A stretch of 64,000 bases of DNA. It comes from Pyrocephalus nanus. Lineage: Eukaryota > Chordata > Aves > Passeriformes > Tyrannidae. Made by a program: the position numbers and the translations under genes. The DNA lies in the NCBI GenBank assembly GCA_038380795.1, contig CM076261.1:10670556-10734555 (forward strand), written 5' to 3'. Shown piece after piece: positions 36,301 to 49,546 of the stretch; position 1 is the stretch's first letter; each line of letters begins with the position of its first letter. Below the pieces are notes generated by a model. It saw only the letters and a program-made list of their open reading frames with translations. It made no database searches and was not told where the DNA came from.

Positions 36301-39300
36301 AATGAACAGTTTTCCCTTTTGGAAGTGTAACCTCAATTTCTTTTAAAGGTAGTGTTTTTATTAGAACATGGTAGCAACAAAGAAGCAAATTGTAAACATT
36401 TATCACTAAGTATTGCATTTATTGATTTTCCCATATAGAGTACTTTGGGTACATACTGATATATGTTCGTACCAATGAAAAATGAAAGGTTATAACACTT
36501 CGCTGACTCTGGATCATCCCCCCCGAGAGCAAGAAAACTTGGTTATAAAGTGCCCAAGTTGGGTATTATCCATTTATTTTGTTTTAAATGCACTCTTTGA
36601 ACCTTAAATAATGCTGAGGGACAATTTCATCTCCTGATGTAGTCCCACTGAAGTGAGTGGAACTGCACCAACAATTCAATTTGTCTCTCTATGCTTGTGC
36701 GTTCCTGCCTGTACTTGTAGTAGTTTATTGTTAGATTTCCTTCAGTAACTATGAAGTATGTTGTCATCATATTCCAAATCGTAGAGTATATCATCAAAAA
36801 ACATCTCAAAGGCCATATAAATAAGAATTCACCCGTCTTCTCCAGCCATGAAGGGGAAAACCATCTCTGTCAATTTATCTTCTCAAGGCCAAGTCTGGTA
36901 CGTTCCTTGTTTTTCCCACTGCAGTGGGAAGTGGAAAAGTTCCCAGTCATGCTGTCTGCCTTTTTATGAGTGATTTCTGTAAAGATCAGGTGAAATTCTT
37001 ACCAGTAGGCTTCCCCTATGAAGGGACGGAAGGGTCAGAACTTCACAGGTTTCCCTTATGAAGGTCAGGGAAGAAATAGACAGGACTGTGATTTTATGTG
37101 TAGAATTAAGTTGTTTTAGCAGCAAAGGTAGGGATTTTTTTTTTTCCAGGCTGTTTTTCATGAATTTTAATTTTACGAGAGGCATGTCACCACACTGCAA
37201 GAATTCTCTAGTCCTCACTCATATGAAGTGTTGCTTCACACTTTCTCTAGTACGTACAATAAACACAGTGTTCTGCCGTAAAATTTGCATGCTCCCAGAA
37301 AGAACCCAAGTGAAAGCTAGTTTATCTCTGTTGCCCTTCAGCACATGTATATGTATACAGGAACTCAGATATCACTGTGGTGTGAGTTTTTAGAAGAAAT
37401 ACTGAACAGGACAGTTTATTACTTCAGGTATTCATAGTTAATTCTTGCATGTTTTTAATCTTCATCAATACTGTTGATCTTAACACTTATGCAATAAATT
37501 ATATATGAATATAAAGATCTGATATAATTTAGTTAGAACTGATGGCTGTGGTCTTTGGTGGTCCTTTTTTAATAGTTTTTCTCACTTAGGCCTCATTTAT
37601 TTTTGTATCTAGCTCTGACTTTTCTCCTTTATACTTGTCTTTCCAGCTATTTTTCTTGTTTGTTCAGCAGAACGTCTGACTATTTGCAGTGTCATGTTCT
37701 TGCCTTTTACTTTGGCAAGTTCTTGACCCTGTAGTTGAACCTTTTCTATGTTTAACTATACTAATCTTCATTTTCTTCATTGATGCTCGCTTTCCTCACA
37801 TATGAATATACATAATATTCATGGTGTTATGAAACATTTATATACAGGTTTTAGTTGCACTATATTAATATGGTTATGTTCATGTTCAATTCAATTTAAT
37901 ATTAACTGTATCCTAAATATTGGACTTACAACTGTTGCATGTCTTAGTTTTGGCTACATCTCAGTGAAAGTAGGTTACCTCATGCTTACGGTGGGATGAG
38001 TATATATATACTTGTGGATAGTTACAGTGTAATACTAGTGTACTGCACAGTTATGCCTCAGCTTGTTGCTCATAGAATGTCACTGGGAGAAGAAAACATA
38101 CTCTAACTTCGCATCTTTCTACAGAACAAATCAAGTCTTGACTTTTCTGCTGTTTAGATTACCAGTATTGTTCCCAATGAATTGTCCTCAAAGAGTTCTG
38201 GTAATAAATCTCAAGAACTGGTGAAAAGAAAGCAATAGAGAACAGAGCCAAAGCTTCTGTGTTTTCTGGCACTTTATGGTATTCAAAACTAGATGCTAGG
38301 AAAATGAAGACAAATCATAAATGTAAGTTAGCAGAGTATACAAAATTTGTTCTGATGTTTTCAGTGACTGTCATTCTGTTGTCCACTTATATTTTCCATT
38401 TCTCTATCCCCTTTGAAAAGCCTCAGGCTCCAATTAAGTTTACCAGAAGATACATTCAGTTCCTGTCATCACTTCATATTGTTCATCAGAAAGAATGAGC
38501 ACATGTATTTGCATAAAATATCACTTCAGGTGCCATAAGAAAGCCTTAATTTATCATTGATACTAAGCATCTGATCCCTCCTATTAACTTCAGCTGATCA
38601 CAGGAAACATATTCAGACTCAGTTTCTTTCTGTAGTTTACTGCAGTTAAATTAATTTTGTAAATGTGTCTCTGTAGGTGTGTACTTTTGCGCTTCTTGCT
38701 TACATCCATAACAAGAAGTAGACAGTCAACTTTTTACAGCAAAGAAGTTATTATCAAAGTTTCACAGGAGATAAATGGCACCAGTCACAGGCCTGTTCCT
38801 AAATATTCTTTATGGAAGTTTTAATGACAATGACAAGTTTATCTTTCAGGTTGGGCACTATAATATAATGACTTCTCTTTCCCCCTCTTCTATTTAAATG
38901 GAAATTTTATTTGTCCCAGGAACAAAAATTTGCATGTATGCACATGCAAAATTCTTAAAAAAAAAATAAAATCTTTGAGACTCAGCAACATAGCTTTCTG
39001 ATAAAGCCTACAGAATCTATGAGGTGAGTCAAGAGAGAAAATGTTCATTTAGAGTACATCAGCATAGACTGAAAACACAGTAAGTTCAATGATGTTTTGA
39101 AGTTCTAAACTGAGGTTGTATTCCATTGCCATAAAGCAACATCTGCAGCTATGTAGGCATACCACTCGCACCAGATTTCTACCTCTCCTCAGAACAGACA
39201 AGAAGGCAAAAATGAAGAAATCTCAGGGAAATTTGTATGCTTTTATGTGGGTTTCTTTGACTAGCACCTGATTGCTATTGTTGGTTGACTACAGATTTGT

Positions 39301-41708
39301 TCCCAGTGGAAGGACAAATGCTCATGCAAGTGTGCATGGGTATAGTTTACATTGCCACTAATTTATGGTTTATCTACAATCTTAGGGAAAATTCTCATTT
39401 AAAAATCTTACAGTCAAAGATCTACTTTAATATCAGTTTTCATACAAGTTTCTTCTTAGAAATTACATATAACAAATGGAATTTCCAAACATAACTTAGA
39501 GAAAGAGCTGGGGAAATAAACATAAGCATATTTTCTAGAGGAAACAGAGAGAATGTGTCATGTCCAAAAAGACGATCTGTGATGAGTCTTGGTACTGGAA
39601 CCACATATAGGCTTAGTATCCAAAATTAAAATTGTCAGACACAGTACACAACATTTCAGTTCGATGGATTATAGTCATCCCTCTGATTTCAATGTAATTT
39701 TTGAAATTATCTAGTTAGAGCAAAACAGAACTGGGTAATAAAGTTAGTTAAAATTTACAGACAAAACTATATTTATGCCCAGAGTGTGAACAATCAGGTA
39801 TTTTGCCAGTTTAGTTTGTTACTTCATTTGCCTTTGTAAATTGTAGTTTGGGAATACATGCTTTGGCTATTGAAATGCTACTAATTGTAAAAAAAAAAAA
39901 AAAGGAACTAGAGAAGTCAGTAAACAATGGAATCTTTGGCAATTGTCAGCAACAAAAATTATAAGAGATAATGCATGTAATGTTTCTCATGCAAAAAATA
40001 ACTGAAGCCAGCAAAATTATTCACAATGGTTGAAGCTTATATGGCAATCTCCTAGCACTAGGGTTTGGTCTTTGTTCTCTCTTTCTCAGTGTTTCTCTCT
40101 CTCTGTGGCAGATACAAATCCTAGATGATAGGATATTAGGTATCATTCGGCCTGTAACTGTCAATGTATTTTTAAGAATTTTTTTTCCTTTTGCAGCAAA
40201 TAAAATTGATATTGCTGCTGAAATTGTAGGAAATGTTCATCTTACAAATAAAACAGGTTTCATGATTAGCTTTTGTCTTTCTCCTGTAAAGCAAGATGCA
40301 GGACTATTCAGAACCTCACCTTCTATAGTCAAGACTAGGCACAGGAATAACTAATATTACTTTCAGAGGACTTTGCTGACCTTTGGTCTTTCCAGTCTCT
40401 GTGAGGAATCACAGTAAAATCCAAAATCAACAACACAGAGAAAGAAACATCATTTAGTGGGGTCATATCCTCCGGGTTTCCTAGTGTGTCTTATCATTCA
40501 TGTTTGTCTTCCAAATTGTAAGCCCTGTAGGGAATGGATTGTTTTGATATCTGTGTGTTGTGCAAGGTCAAGGATACAGTCAGTGCTGAGTAAATAAGCA
40601 AATGGTGGTCAGTCAAAATCATAAAAGACATACGTAAAAAGTTATATTTATATATCTTTGTATAAACATTATATAGGAATTCAAAACCCATGTTCTTTGT
40701 CCCAAGAGTTTGTCTCTAAAATGACATTATGCTTTTTGAAGGCACTTCTTGGTTTTTGTTGTCATGGTTTTTTTTTTGTTAAAATGAAAGATGCTAGTGA
40801 TAAATCAGTCCTAATCCTCCTGATCGATTTGTGATAACTTGTTTGTGATAAAGTTTGATAATCTTAGTTGTTTTTAATAAGGGTTGTACAATTTTAAGGT
40901 TTATTTTCAAGGATACTTAGAACAACATCCCTTTATTGTACAGTTCTGTATAGAGCATTTAACAACAGCAATAGAAGTCCTGTAAGAGGAGGCATTCCCT
41001 TTATTATTATCTGAACATTGTATATTTAAATTTGAAGGCAAAAGCTTTAAAAGTGCTGCGTAATTTCCTTGGAGAATATAATATTCTTGTAGATTGTTTT
41101 TAGTATGTCATCCTGTGATATGTTGCAGAAAAATGGAAAAACAACAAGTGAAATAGAAAACTGATAAAGTTAAAGCATGATCATCTAACATCTACTCTTA
41201 TGTGTTCATTCCTCAGATAGTAGATGTCCCCTGATATTCTACAGGCAGTGCAAGATCTGATTATCAGGTGTCTGTGGTACCATTCACTATTGAGGAAGTA
41301 TCAAAAAATCATTATAAGTCTTTGTTTTCTCTTCATGACTGAGTCATATGCCAGTTACTTTGTTTGAAGTATTATATATAGGTGAAGAAGACTTCACATG
41401 GCATTTTTTGTGCAAAACTTCAGCCATAATAATTCAGCTTCACTCTAGTACTCAAAAAATAAACTCAAGAAAAGGAGTTTTATTTGTATTTTACAGGATA
41501 ATGCCTGTGTATAAAACATGACTTCTGCAGTCCCTTTTAGTACTCCATTCACATCAAGAAGACATAAATGCTTCCAAAACTATAGTTTCCAGATTTTTGA
41601 CAGAAAAGGTTTTTCAGATTTTAGTGCCCAAAGAATTTGAAAATGGTGTATTCCCTCAAAACTCACAGAAAATATAGGATATCCTCATAGGTCTATTGTA
41701 CAATCTCT
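33365..41708. other. Non-coding stretch, no gene recognised
   Basis: This long single-copy, AT-rich interval holds a 126-codon plus-strand frame at 35131-35511 without recognisable domains, a 9-bp hairpin with an octamer motif at 38928-38950 and a 15-base A run at 39889-39903. No CR1 or LTR was recognised, which makes it one of the longest stretches without identified repeats in the window. Confidence 0.5.
38928..38950. repeat. Short hairpin carrying an octamer motif
   Basis: TTTGCATGT (38929-38937) and its perfect complement ACATGCAAA (38942-38950) flank four bases. ATTTGCAT at 38928-38935 is the POU-factor octamer. Both are visible in the sequence, but binding is not implied. Confidence 0.6.
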
Positions 41709-41728
41709 TTCCATTCCATGGAATGGAA
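41709..41728. repeat. Perfect 20-bp palindrome
   Basis: TTCCATTCCATGGAATGGAA equals its own reverse complement. It contains CATTCC and GGAATG, each the core of the TEAD (M-CAT) motif, facing each other two bases apart. Confidence 0.9.
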
Positions 41729-44700
41729 TTGTTTGTTTCTGATAAACCCTGGTTTCAGGGATTCTAAGACATGGCTCTTCTTCCCACTGGGATCTCTCCT
41801 CCTCACTGCCTTCTAAAGGGTACAGATGCGGACAATAAATAAGCTTGACCGAATAAAGGAAGAGCATCAATTGGATGGGGACAAAAGAATATCAGACAGT
41901 CCTCATGAGGGAAGAGATAATCCTTGTCCAGGCAGCAAACATGTGGGACGTGAGGAGATTTCATTTGAAAAAGGGTAAGCAGGTCAGGTGCAGTTGTCTA
42001 AAGCTGTCTTTGGGTGTAAGCAATATTAATGAATCCTCATTTTCCATCTGCTCTCTCTCATCGGGGCTACTACTGAAGCTCTACTGGCTACAGCTTGGCT
42101 TGCAATAGGTTGTGGAGCTCCTCACCCAGTATATGCAGCCTGTGCCAGTGCTAAATGCTTAGTGGATTTGTTAGGCCCAGCTGTCCACAGCTGGACTAAT
42201 CATCTCTGGATACCAGAGGGCACTGCTGGGATTTTCTGTGAGGCAATACAGAAATCTTGGTCTGGAGCATAAGGTGAATTCAATGCTTACTATTTCTGTG
42301 TTGGAAAACAGCTTCTTTTTTTATTTTTACTTAGATTGGTAGGATAAATAACCATTAAGATCACACCCTGGAATTCACTGCGTTTAGGGGCCTTCTGTCC
42401 TTAAATCTATTTTCAGCAGAAGAAACAACACCAGTGTTGGAGATACAAAGCTTTAATACAAGTTACTCTGTAAATTACAGTAGCTGGAATCTCCAAGACC
42501 TGCCAGTTATGAGTTCCTATTGTAAACAGCAAAAGATTTTACCTACATGAAAATAGAACATAGCAAAAAGTGTACTTTCAGAGAGAAAAAAGATAAAGCA
42601 GTTGTATTCCTAGTTGAAGATTTTTAAAAAATGGTAACAAACAACATCTGAAGCAGTGGGGCAGACTGTTTGGGGTCATATATAAGACTTGGGAGAATGA
42701 AATTGACATTGATCTAGAGGACTTTTATGACAGATGAATTTGATACCTGACGTGACCCTGCCATTTTTTGTTGTTGTATAGAATAATTCACCACTACTGG
42801 CTGTATGGAGCCACTATACGGCAGCTAAACATCATTGGCAGGACTTTTTAGCCAGAAATATTTTTTGCACCTGTAATGAAAATGATAGAATTATAAAGAG
42901 AAAACATTTCTGAAATATTCTTGCATATTTTAGTAGGTATTTATAATTGTATGTATCTATATATGTCATATGTTTTTTATAGTGAAGAAATGTGGAAGAG
43001 ATTGATAGTTAAAATCTTAAAGGTACTTAATGGGAATGAAAGTAGTTGCCTATAGTTGAATTCTAAGATTGGATTTGTCGCTTTTAATACAGAAATATGC
43101 AAATTCTCACAGTAAATTCCTGGCTCCTTTGGAAAGTGACTTTTTTATTATTATTATTATTTTTTAATCCTTCATCAGTAGGTACAGGTAGAGGCAGGTA
43201 GAGAGCATCTGAAGAAATCAGCTTTAATTTATTGTGAACTTTTCCTCATCAAAATCAGAGAAAAGCTACCCTGCATCTTCCCCATCACTCCTATTTTACC
43301 TCACCTATTTTCCAATTACTTCATTATTCTCTGAGCTCCCTGGAGTAGAGATCAGCCTATACCATGTTCATGTGGTGTCATTTCCCACTCACAGAAATTT
43401 GCTTTACAGTAGGAACTGGATTTAAAAAAAAAAAAAAAAAAGGTCAGGTGGATGGAGACAATGCAACTGAGATTAATAAACTGATAATAGATAATATGTC
43501 AATGAGTATTCTTGTTTTCTGTAGACTGGGACACACTTTAAATGTGTTTTCAGATGTGACATAAACATTCATATTTTTCCATAAGAAAGTGCATGATGTT
43601 AATATTTTTGTACTGAATATGCAAAAATACTTACTTTAGAATATGCGATAAGGAGAAATTAAAACCTTAAAAATGAATTTAATAAGCTATGGTGGTCAGT
43701 CAAAAACCTGAATGGGTAGAGACACTTTCTCTCAATGTTTGATGCTAGAGGGTAGAGATGAAGTGGCTTGCAACATAAAATAATTTGATACATTTTTTGT
43801 ATTTTCCATTTTCCAGCTTCCTGAAACTTCCCTCAGTTTCACAGGATGTACAATTTGCCAGTATAGATAAATAATAGCATATAAATAAATGAATATAAAT
43901 ATAAATATTTTATGCTAATACATGTAAAATGTAGTGTACAAGCACTTTTTTTGGACTACAATTTAAAACACAGTCTTAGGAACAGGTTTTAATGTATTTT
44001 TATATTTGGCTGATCTTCGATTTATTTTACACCTGTGTTGGATACTACAAATATTCCCACAAAAAGAAGCCCCAAACCCCAAATGGATTTGCATGTTCCA
44101 GTGTCTTTTACTGTGGAAGTAATTTATCCATTAGTCCAGAAATGCATTTAAAATTTGTAAAACCAAAACAGTATTCAGAGTAATGAAAAGGACTAAAAAT
44201 ACTGGGAGGAACTTTTGAGGCATTATACATTCTACAATTACTAACTAAGTTGAATAAAAAAGCATGTGTGCAAATCTGTATGATGCTCTTGACATTCCAG
44301 TTATTGTACTTGTTCACACCACCTCAATATTTAATCTAAAATGGAACTTATCTTGGAGAAAAAGAACACTCTCTCTCTTTCTATATATATATCTCCTAAA
44401 TAATTTAAAAAACACCAAATGAAACAAGTCCAGAACTCAAATCTAAATGTAAGGAAAGCAGTTTAAAATATCTTGTGATAGATCCCAAAGTGGTGGTGGA
44501 ATACGCGGCCAGTATTTCTAAGCGAAGCATAAACTCATGACCACCTCATGATCATAGATCCCCTGGCAATGAATTTCCACTTCAGAATATCAACATTTTA
44601 GTCATTCACTTACAGATCCATATGCATGAGATTGGTGGCAAGGACTTCTTTGAGTATATTTTTGTCACTGAAGTAAAAATGTGACAGCCACCATAATGAA

Positions 44701-45659
44701 AACAGAGAAATAAAAAAATTCTTCAACTGGGCGAGATCCTAAGTTCCTGTAAAGCATAATTGCTCTCAACAGACATATAAAAATGTTCTATACAGCACAT
44801 TGTTGAGTTCTGTTATTGTGATACTATTGTCAGAGCTTAATGAACAACCTCACTATGAACAATCACTTTTGGAAATGCTGTGATAAGCCCCTAAAAAAAT
44901 ACATTGTCTTAGAATTAGTGCACATTGTTTCCTTCCATGTCTTCCACATGAGGAGTAGCCTATGCCCAACACAAAGTGTGCCTTTTTTTGGCCATTAATT
45001 GCTCTGTTCCTTTGCTACAAGAATCATGGTGAGTCAGAAAGCATTTGTAGAGAGCTGGTGCTATACCAACTATTTTTTTTTGCAATAAATGGGGAACACA
45101 AGATGTCTAATCTGAAGTCTGAGCTTCAGTCTGTCAACTATAAAAATCTAGTCATGCCACATTAGAAGAAGAACCTTCGGGTTTTTTTAATTTCACTGGG
45201 GAAATGACCTGAGTTAGAACTAATTTTCCTCTCATGCTATTTGATCTGGATCAGGTGTCCAGGCTGTTCAGTACTCTATATGAACAGTTTTGCTGGTGCA
45301 CAGGAATGAACAGTGAGAGGATGAGAACAAGGGATAAAGGGGAAAAATGAGGCAACTTCTTTTGATGGCAACACCGGTCTGTCACCTTGAATGTAACACA
45401 ACCCCCTGGAGTGGAGTCACACTGGGGACGGTTTGTGTATGTGACAGCCTGTTCTGAGAGGAAAGAGACTTTCAAAAATTCCACACAAAATCTTGTATCT
45501 TGCCAGGGGAACCCTTGAATTGAGTTAATTAGCTTAGAGAAAACTGAAGAATTGCCCCATGCACTTTATTTTTACTGGATCATCATTTTGTTCCCTCTAC
45601 ACTTTCTTCTCCATTCTTTCCCCTGCTTTGATTTAAAGGCTGTTTTACTGGTCTTTTTA

Positions 45660-45661
<2 letters not shown>
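41729..45661. other. Non-coding stretch, no gene recognised
   Basis: The sequence is AT-rich and single-copy, with an 18-base A run (43424-43441) and short TTA and AT repeats (near 43146 and 44383). At 41875-41974 an open frame ends at a good splice donor, AAAGG|GTAAGC (near 41974), but codon use is unremarkable and no acceptor stands out. Confidence 0.5.
43424..43441. repeat. Homopolymer of 18 A
   Basis: Uninterrupted A run after GGATTT. No retroposed body was identified on its 5' side. Confidence 0.9.

Positions 45662-45702
<41 letters not shown>
45662..45702. repeat. Homopolymer of 41 T
   Basis: The longest pure homopolymer in the window, flanked by pyrimidine-rich sequence on both sides. 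Its true length is uncertain in any assembly. Confidence 0.92.
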
Positions 45703-45704
<2 letters not shown>

Positions 45705-47278
45705 TTTCCTCTTCTTTTTTTCCTTTACAATTTCTGATAAAGAGCTATGATTGCAGATAATTGTAAGTGCATTCCAGTTTCAGTAACTTTTAGGGGGATT
45801 CTGCAGCTCTGGTGACTAATTGCTGGAAGACAGGTTTAAACATAGAGTAACCTTCTTAAATCATCATGCCTGTAGAGTGAACTAAAGGTATTGGACAAGA
45901 AGCCCATGTGCTTATCAGTAATGACTATGGCAGGCCATATATATGAAAAACACTTGATTTTTTTTTTCCTAGAACAGAACTGTTTGAAATTGCTCCTGCA
46001 TTCTGCAGCATAGAGGCAACTGCACTACTTCAAAGCATAAGGACAGAAGGGCTCAGTAACAATATATAGTGTCACTGTCCAATTAAGAAAAGCAAAATAA
46101 AGTTCCTGAAATAGCTTTCAATTAACACTTACTGCATGCCATAGTATATCTACTTTCTTAAGGGGCCATTAATTGTTAATATACTGCAATTAGGCCTTAA
46201 GTATGTGATTAATATTCTATTAGATGCTTATTTAATGTTATTTGGCATTCATTACCAATAAATAGATATTTAATTGTAGGCTGCTTCCTCTTTAGCAGAA
46301 TGGCTGACCCCCTTTTGCCCCTTCCATGATTACTTTCTGCTATTTGTTTTTCTTCAAACCATTGCCTTTAAGGTTGTAGAATTATTCTTTTTCTTGTGGT
46401 TCACTTGGCTAAGCAGAAAATAATCAGTTTTTTATTCCATAATACCTATTCAGATAAGTGTGCTAGGATTATAGATGCATCAAAGCTCACCAAAATTAAT
46501 TCAGCAAAATATATCTTAACCCCCAATACACAGGGTTTGATGAAAGAAAGTAAAAATGTCACAGTGTTTTTTTTCCTGCTCCCTCCCCTTTTGTTCCCTT
46601 CCACCACTGCCTTCTTCTCCAGCATTACCAACTGTAATAGATGTGAGTAGGGCAAACAAGGCAGAGAAAATACAGCAACAAATAAATATGGTAATATGGT
46701 TGCCTTATGGAGAAAACTTTTAAATTGCTTTCCAACAAGATGAACCTGTTTCTGCTATGCAGTACACAAAGCTGATGCGGATGGGAAAGATTGTGTGAGT
46801 TACAAATCATACTGCCCTCATGAGGTCGACACCCCATTGGTTGGAATTTGCATTCACAATTGTCCTCTTTCAGTTTGAAATCAGACAGCATAAAAAGAAA
46901 TTGTCAAGTCAATTGCCCCATGTCCAGCTTGAGATACATAAAAAGGGTCCAATATTCAACAGCAGCAATAATCTAAACCTTGAAAATCCAGCCACCTTGA
47001 AAGTCTTTCCTGTTCTGTTGGCAAAAATGACTAATCACTAAGCACAAAACAGTTTTGAAGGACCATTAGCTGCACTCATATTACTAGGTGGTCAATAAAC
47101 AAGCAAATTCACTAAAACGTGTTTCACACTGTTGAATGAAGCTTGAATATATTCACTTCTCAGATTTATTTGTTAGATTCAGAAAGAAGATGAGTAATAA
47201 AAAACTACATGAGGAATAAAATTATGTAAATATATTCTAAAGTTATGAATAAAAATTTTGTGTTAGAACATGTAAAGC
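45703..47278. other. Non-coding stretch with homeodomain-type motifs
   Basis: No gene was recognised. Positions 46080-46320 are dense in TAATTA, ATTAAT and CAATTA motifs with little simple-repeat character, the style of vertebrate conserved non-coding elements. This is an impression from composition; conservation was not tested. Open frames at 46396-46891 are short and overlap on both strands. Confidence 0.4.
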
Positions 47279-47344
47279 TGCTAAAGGTCTGGGGCACAGG
47301 TTTTATGAGGAGTGGTTGAGTGAGCTGGTGTTGTTTAGTCTGTA
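47279..47344 (+). mobile_element. CR1 LINE, small internal fragment
   Basis: About 66 bases match the CR1 3' region just after 'GTCCAGAGGAG': 'AAAGGTCTGGGGCACAGG', 'TATGAGGAGTGGTTGAG', then 'GAGCTGGTGTTGTTTAGTCT'. Both sides end abruptly, so this is a remnant of a larger, mostly lost copy. Confidence 0.8.
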
Positions 47345-49546
47345 TATAGGAACGGATGCTCTTACAAAATGTCTACTGAGTTATTAGTTTAGTGGTACAC
47401 CAATAATGACATGTACAAAATAACCCTTCATAGTTTTTTTTTCCTTCTTTTTAACAAGAGTCCTATATTTAGATGAAGGATTAGGGAACTTCAAGAACTT
47501 AAGTTAAGCTCTCAGAACCTTCAGAACCTTTTAATTAATTAACTAATTTATTTATTTATTTATTTATTTATTTATTTGATTAATTAATTAATTATTTTTC
47601 CTCTAGATGATGAATTATACAAAGAATGTTAACATCAGCTATGAGGCACAGGATAGATCTGAATAATGAGAAAAAAGAAAAGAATGGTATGGTATAAGAA
47701 CATTCCTGGTAAACTGAATTTAGGGCTGTTAATTAATGCTTAATTATACATAATAATTTCTTGGGGAAAGAGAAGAAATTCTCAGATTAGGTTTATAGAA
47801 GAAACCTTTCAAAGGCAGAGGCTACAGTCATTAGATGAAGAGCCAAAGCTGTTTTTCAATCTGATTCAAGGCACTTATTCTCTTCACAACTGAATTGTTG
47901 CATGGTTACATGTGTTTATAGGCTTAACTCTGAAGCTCTGAAGGCTGGTCCATGGTTCTGCCAGTGAAGTCTGGCTCTATCAAACCAAGGCAGGCTAACT
48001 ACTCATCCAGTTGCTCTGTTGGTATTTTATGATCTGAATTATTTAAAACATAAAAATTTTTACCTTGAGCTTCAGATTAATTTAATCATCAACACTGTTA
48101 AGAGAAGACAATGTGACTTTGGGGACCAGTGCAGCCAGAACTACTTTCCCTGGCCTACACAGTGATAGCCAATTTCTTTGTGAGAAAGCTGTTTCTACAG
48201 TGTTTTAAACAGATCACTATCTTCTTATTTTTGATTAATGCTTGCCTCTCAGGGCTTGACCTAAATGCATTGTTTTAAGAAGTTTTCTAAAAAAATACCT
48301 TTGTCTCTAATCATCACAATCGACTTGTTGTTCATTGGGATTGTACCTCATCTGTAAACAGAAGGTACTGTTGTATCCATTCTGTTGATTTATACCTGTC
48401 TGCTGTGGGTTAATGGCATGATTAATAAACATTTCACACTGAACTTCCACTATCAGAAAAGCAATATTATTCAGTGACTGACTTTTACCTTAGGCTTTAG
48501 TTCAACTCATTCCTGTTCGGCTTATCTAGAAAGGAGAATATTAACCTTAAAAAACACAAGTAATTATATTTCAGCAATGCATAGTATTATAGTGATATTT
48601 TTTCAGCTCTTCACTCTCTTAATAACTTCCTGTACCATAACTTGGCATCTCTTCTTTAAGCTTATATCTGACATTTGCCTACCTTTAAGTATTCAAAAAA
48701 ATGGTACTAATTTTACATAGTTAGACATCTCAAGCTGGGAATTCCAACTGGCTGCGTAAGCTTTGAATGGTCTAATGTCATTAATTTACAGCTTCCTCTG
48801 ACCCTTCTTCTGTTTTTGTTATATGTTTCATGGCCAAATTCAGCACAGAAATACTGTGCTTAGCTGTAGCAGTACTGAATTGACATTTCAGCAACCTTTG
48901 ACCTAACGTACTGATGATTGCTTATTACATTTTCATGCTTCTTTCACCTTAGATACACTAGTGTTTGCTAGTCCCTTTAAAATGTGTCTTCCCTTTATAA
49001 CTGAATCCCAAAATAACCAATTTCCCAGGAAATTTTTAAGCAAACTAGGAGGAAAAAAATTCTTAAATGTTGCCCCAGGCTTGGTTCTTAACTTCACAAA
49101 TGTAGCCATATTAAAGTGAAGAAAGAGAAGCCATAGCAATTAGAAATATTAATTTCTGTCAGAAAATGTGGATTTTATTTTGAAAATATTTAAGGAAAGA
49201 AAAGAGGTGGGTTTACATGTTTGCATGCTTTTCCCCTTTAAGCAAGAAATATCTGATTTTTATAAGATATTTAGGTCATTCTGGATAAATCCTCAAAATA
49301 TGTGTAATTGTAATAAAATGAAAAATTCTCTCTTTTCATACAGTTCTTATATGTACGACTTGCTCATGCAGTGGAGACGTCAGTGTTACACTGAGAGACA
49401 GGAAAGAAAAAAGAGGGTTATTTCATATCATAAACTTCAGCTGAATATTAGGCACTACAGATTGCCCTTATGAAAGGGGAAAAGGGTGCACATCAGGCAG
49501 AAGAATAAATTTATGAGCAGTATACTTTTGGTTGGATATGGACACT
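47345..49546. other. Non-coding stretch, no gene recognised
   Basis: The sequence is AT-rich. It holds the (ATTT) array at 47529-47594 and an adjacent 9-base direct repeat TCAGAACCT at about 47513-47529. The 101-codon plus-strand frame at 49168-49473 has no recognisable domain. Confidence 0.55.
47529..47594. repeat. (ATTT)n flanked by (TTAA)n
   Basis: Eight ATTT units (47546-47577) sit between TTAATTAA-type stretches on both sides, so the whole is nearly symmetrical A/T sequence. Confidence 0.92.
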
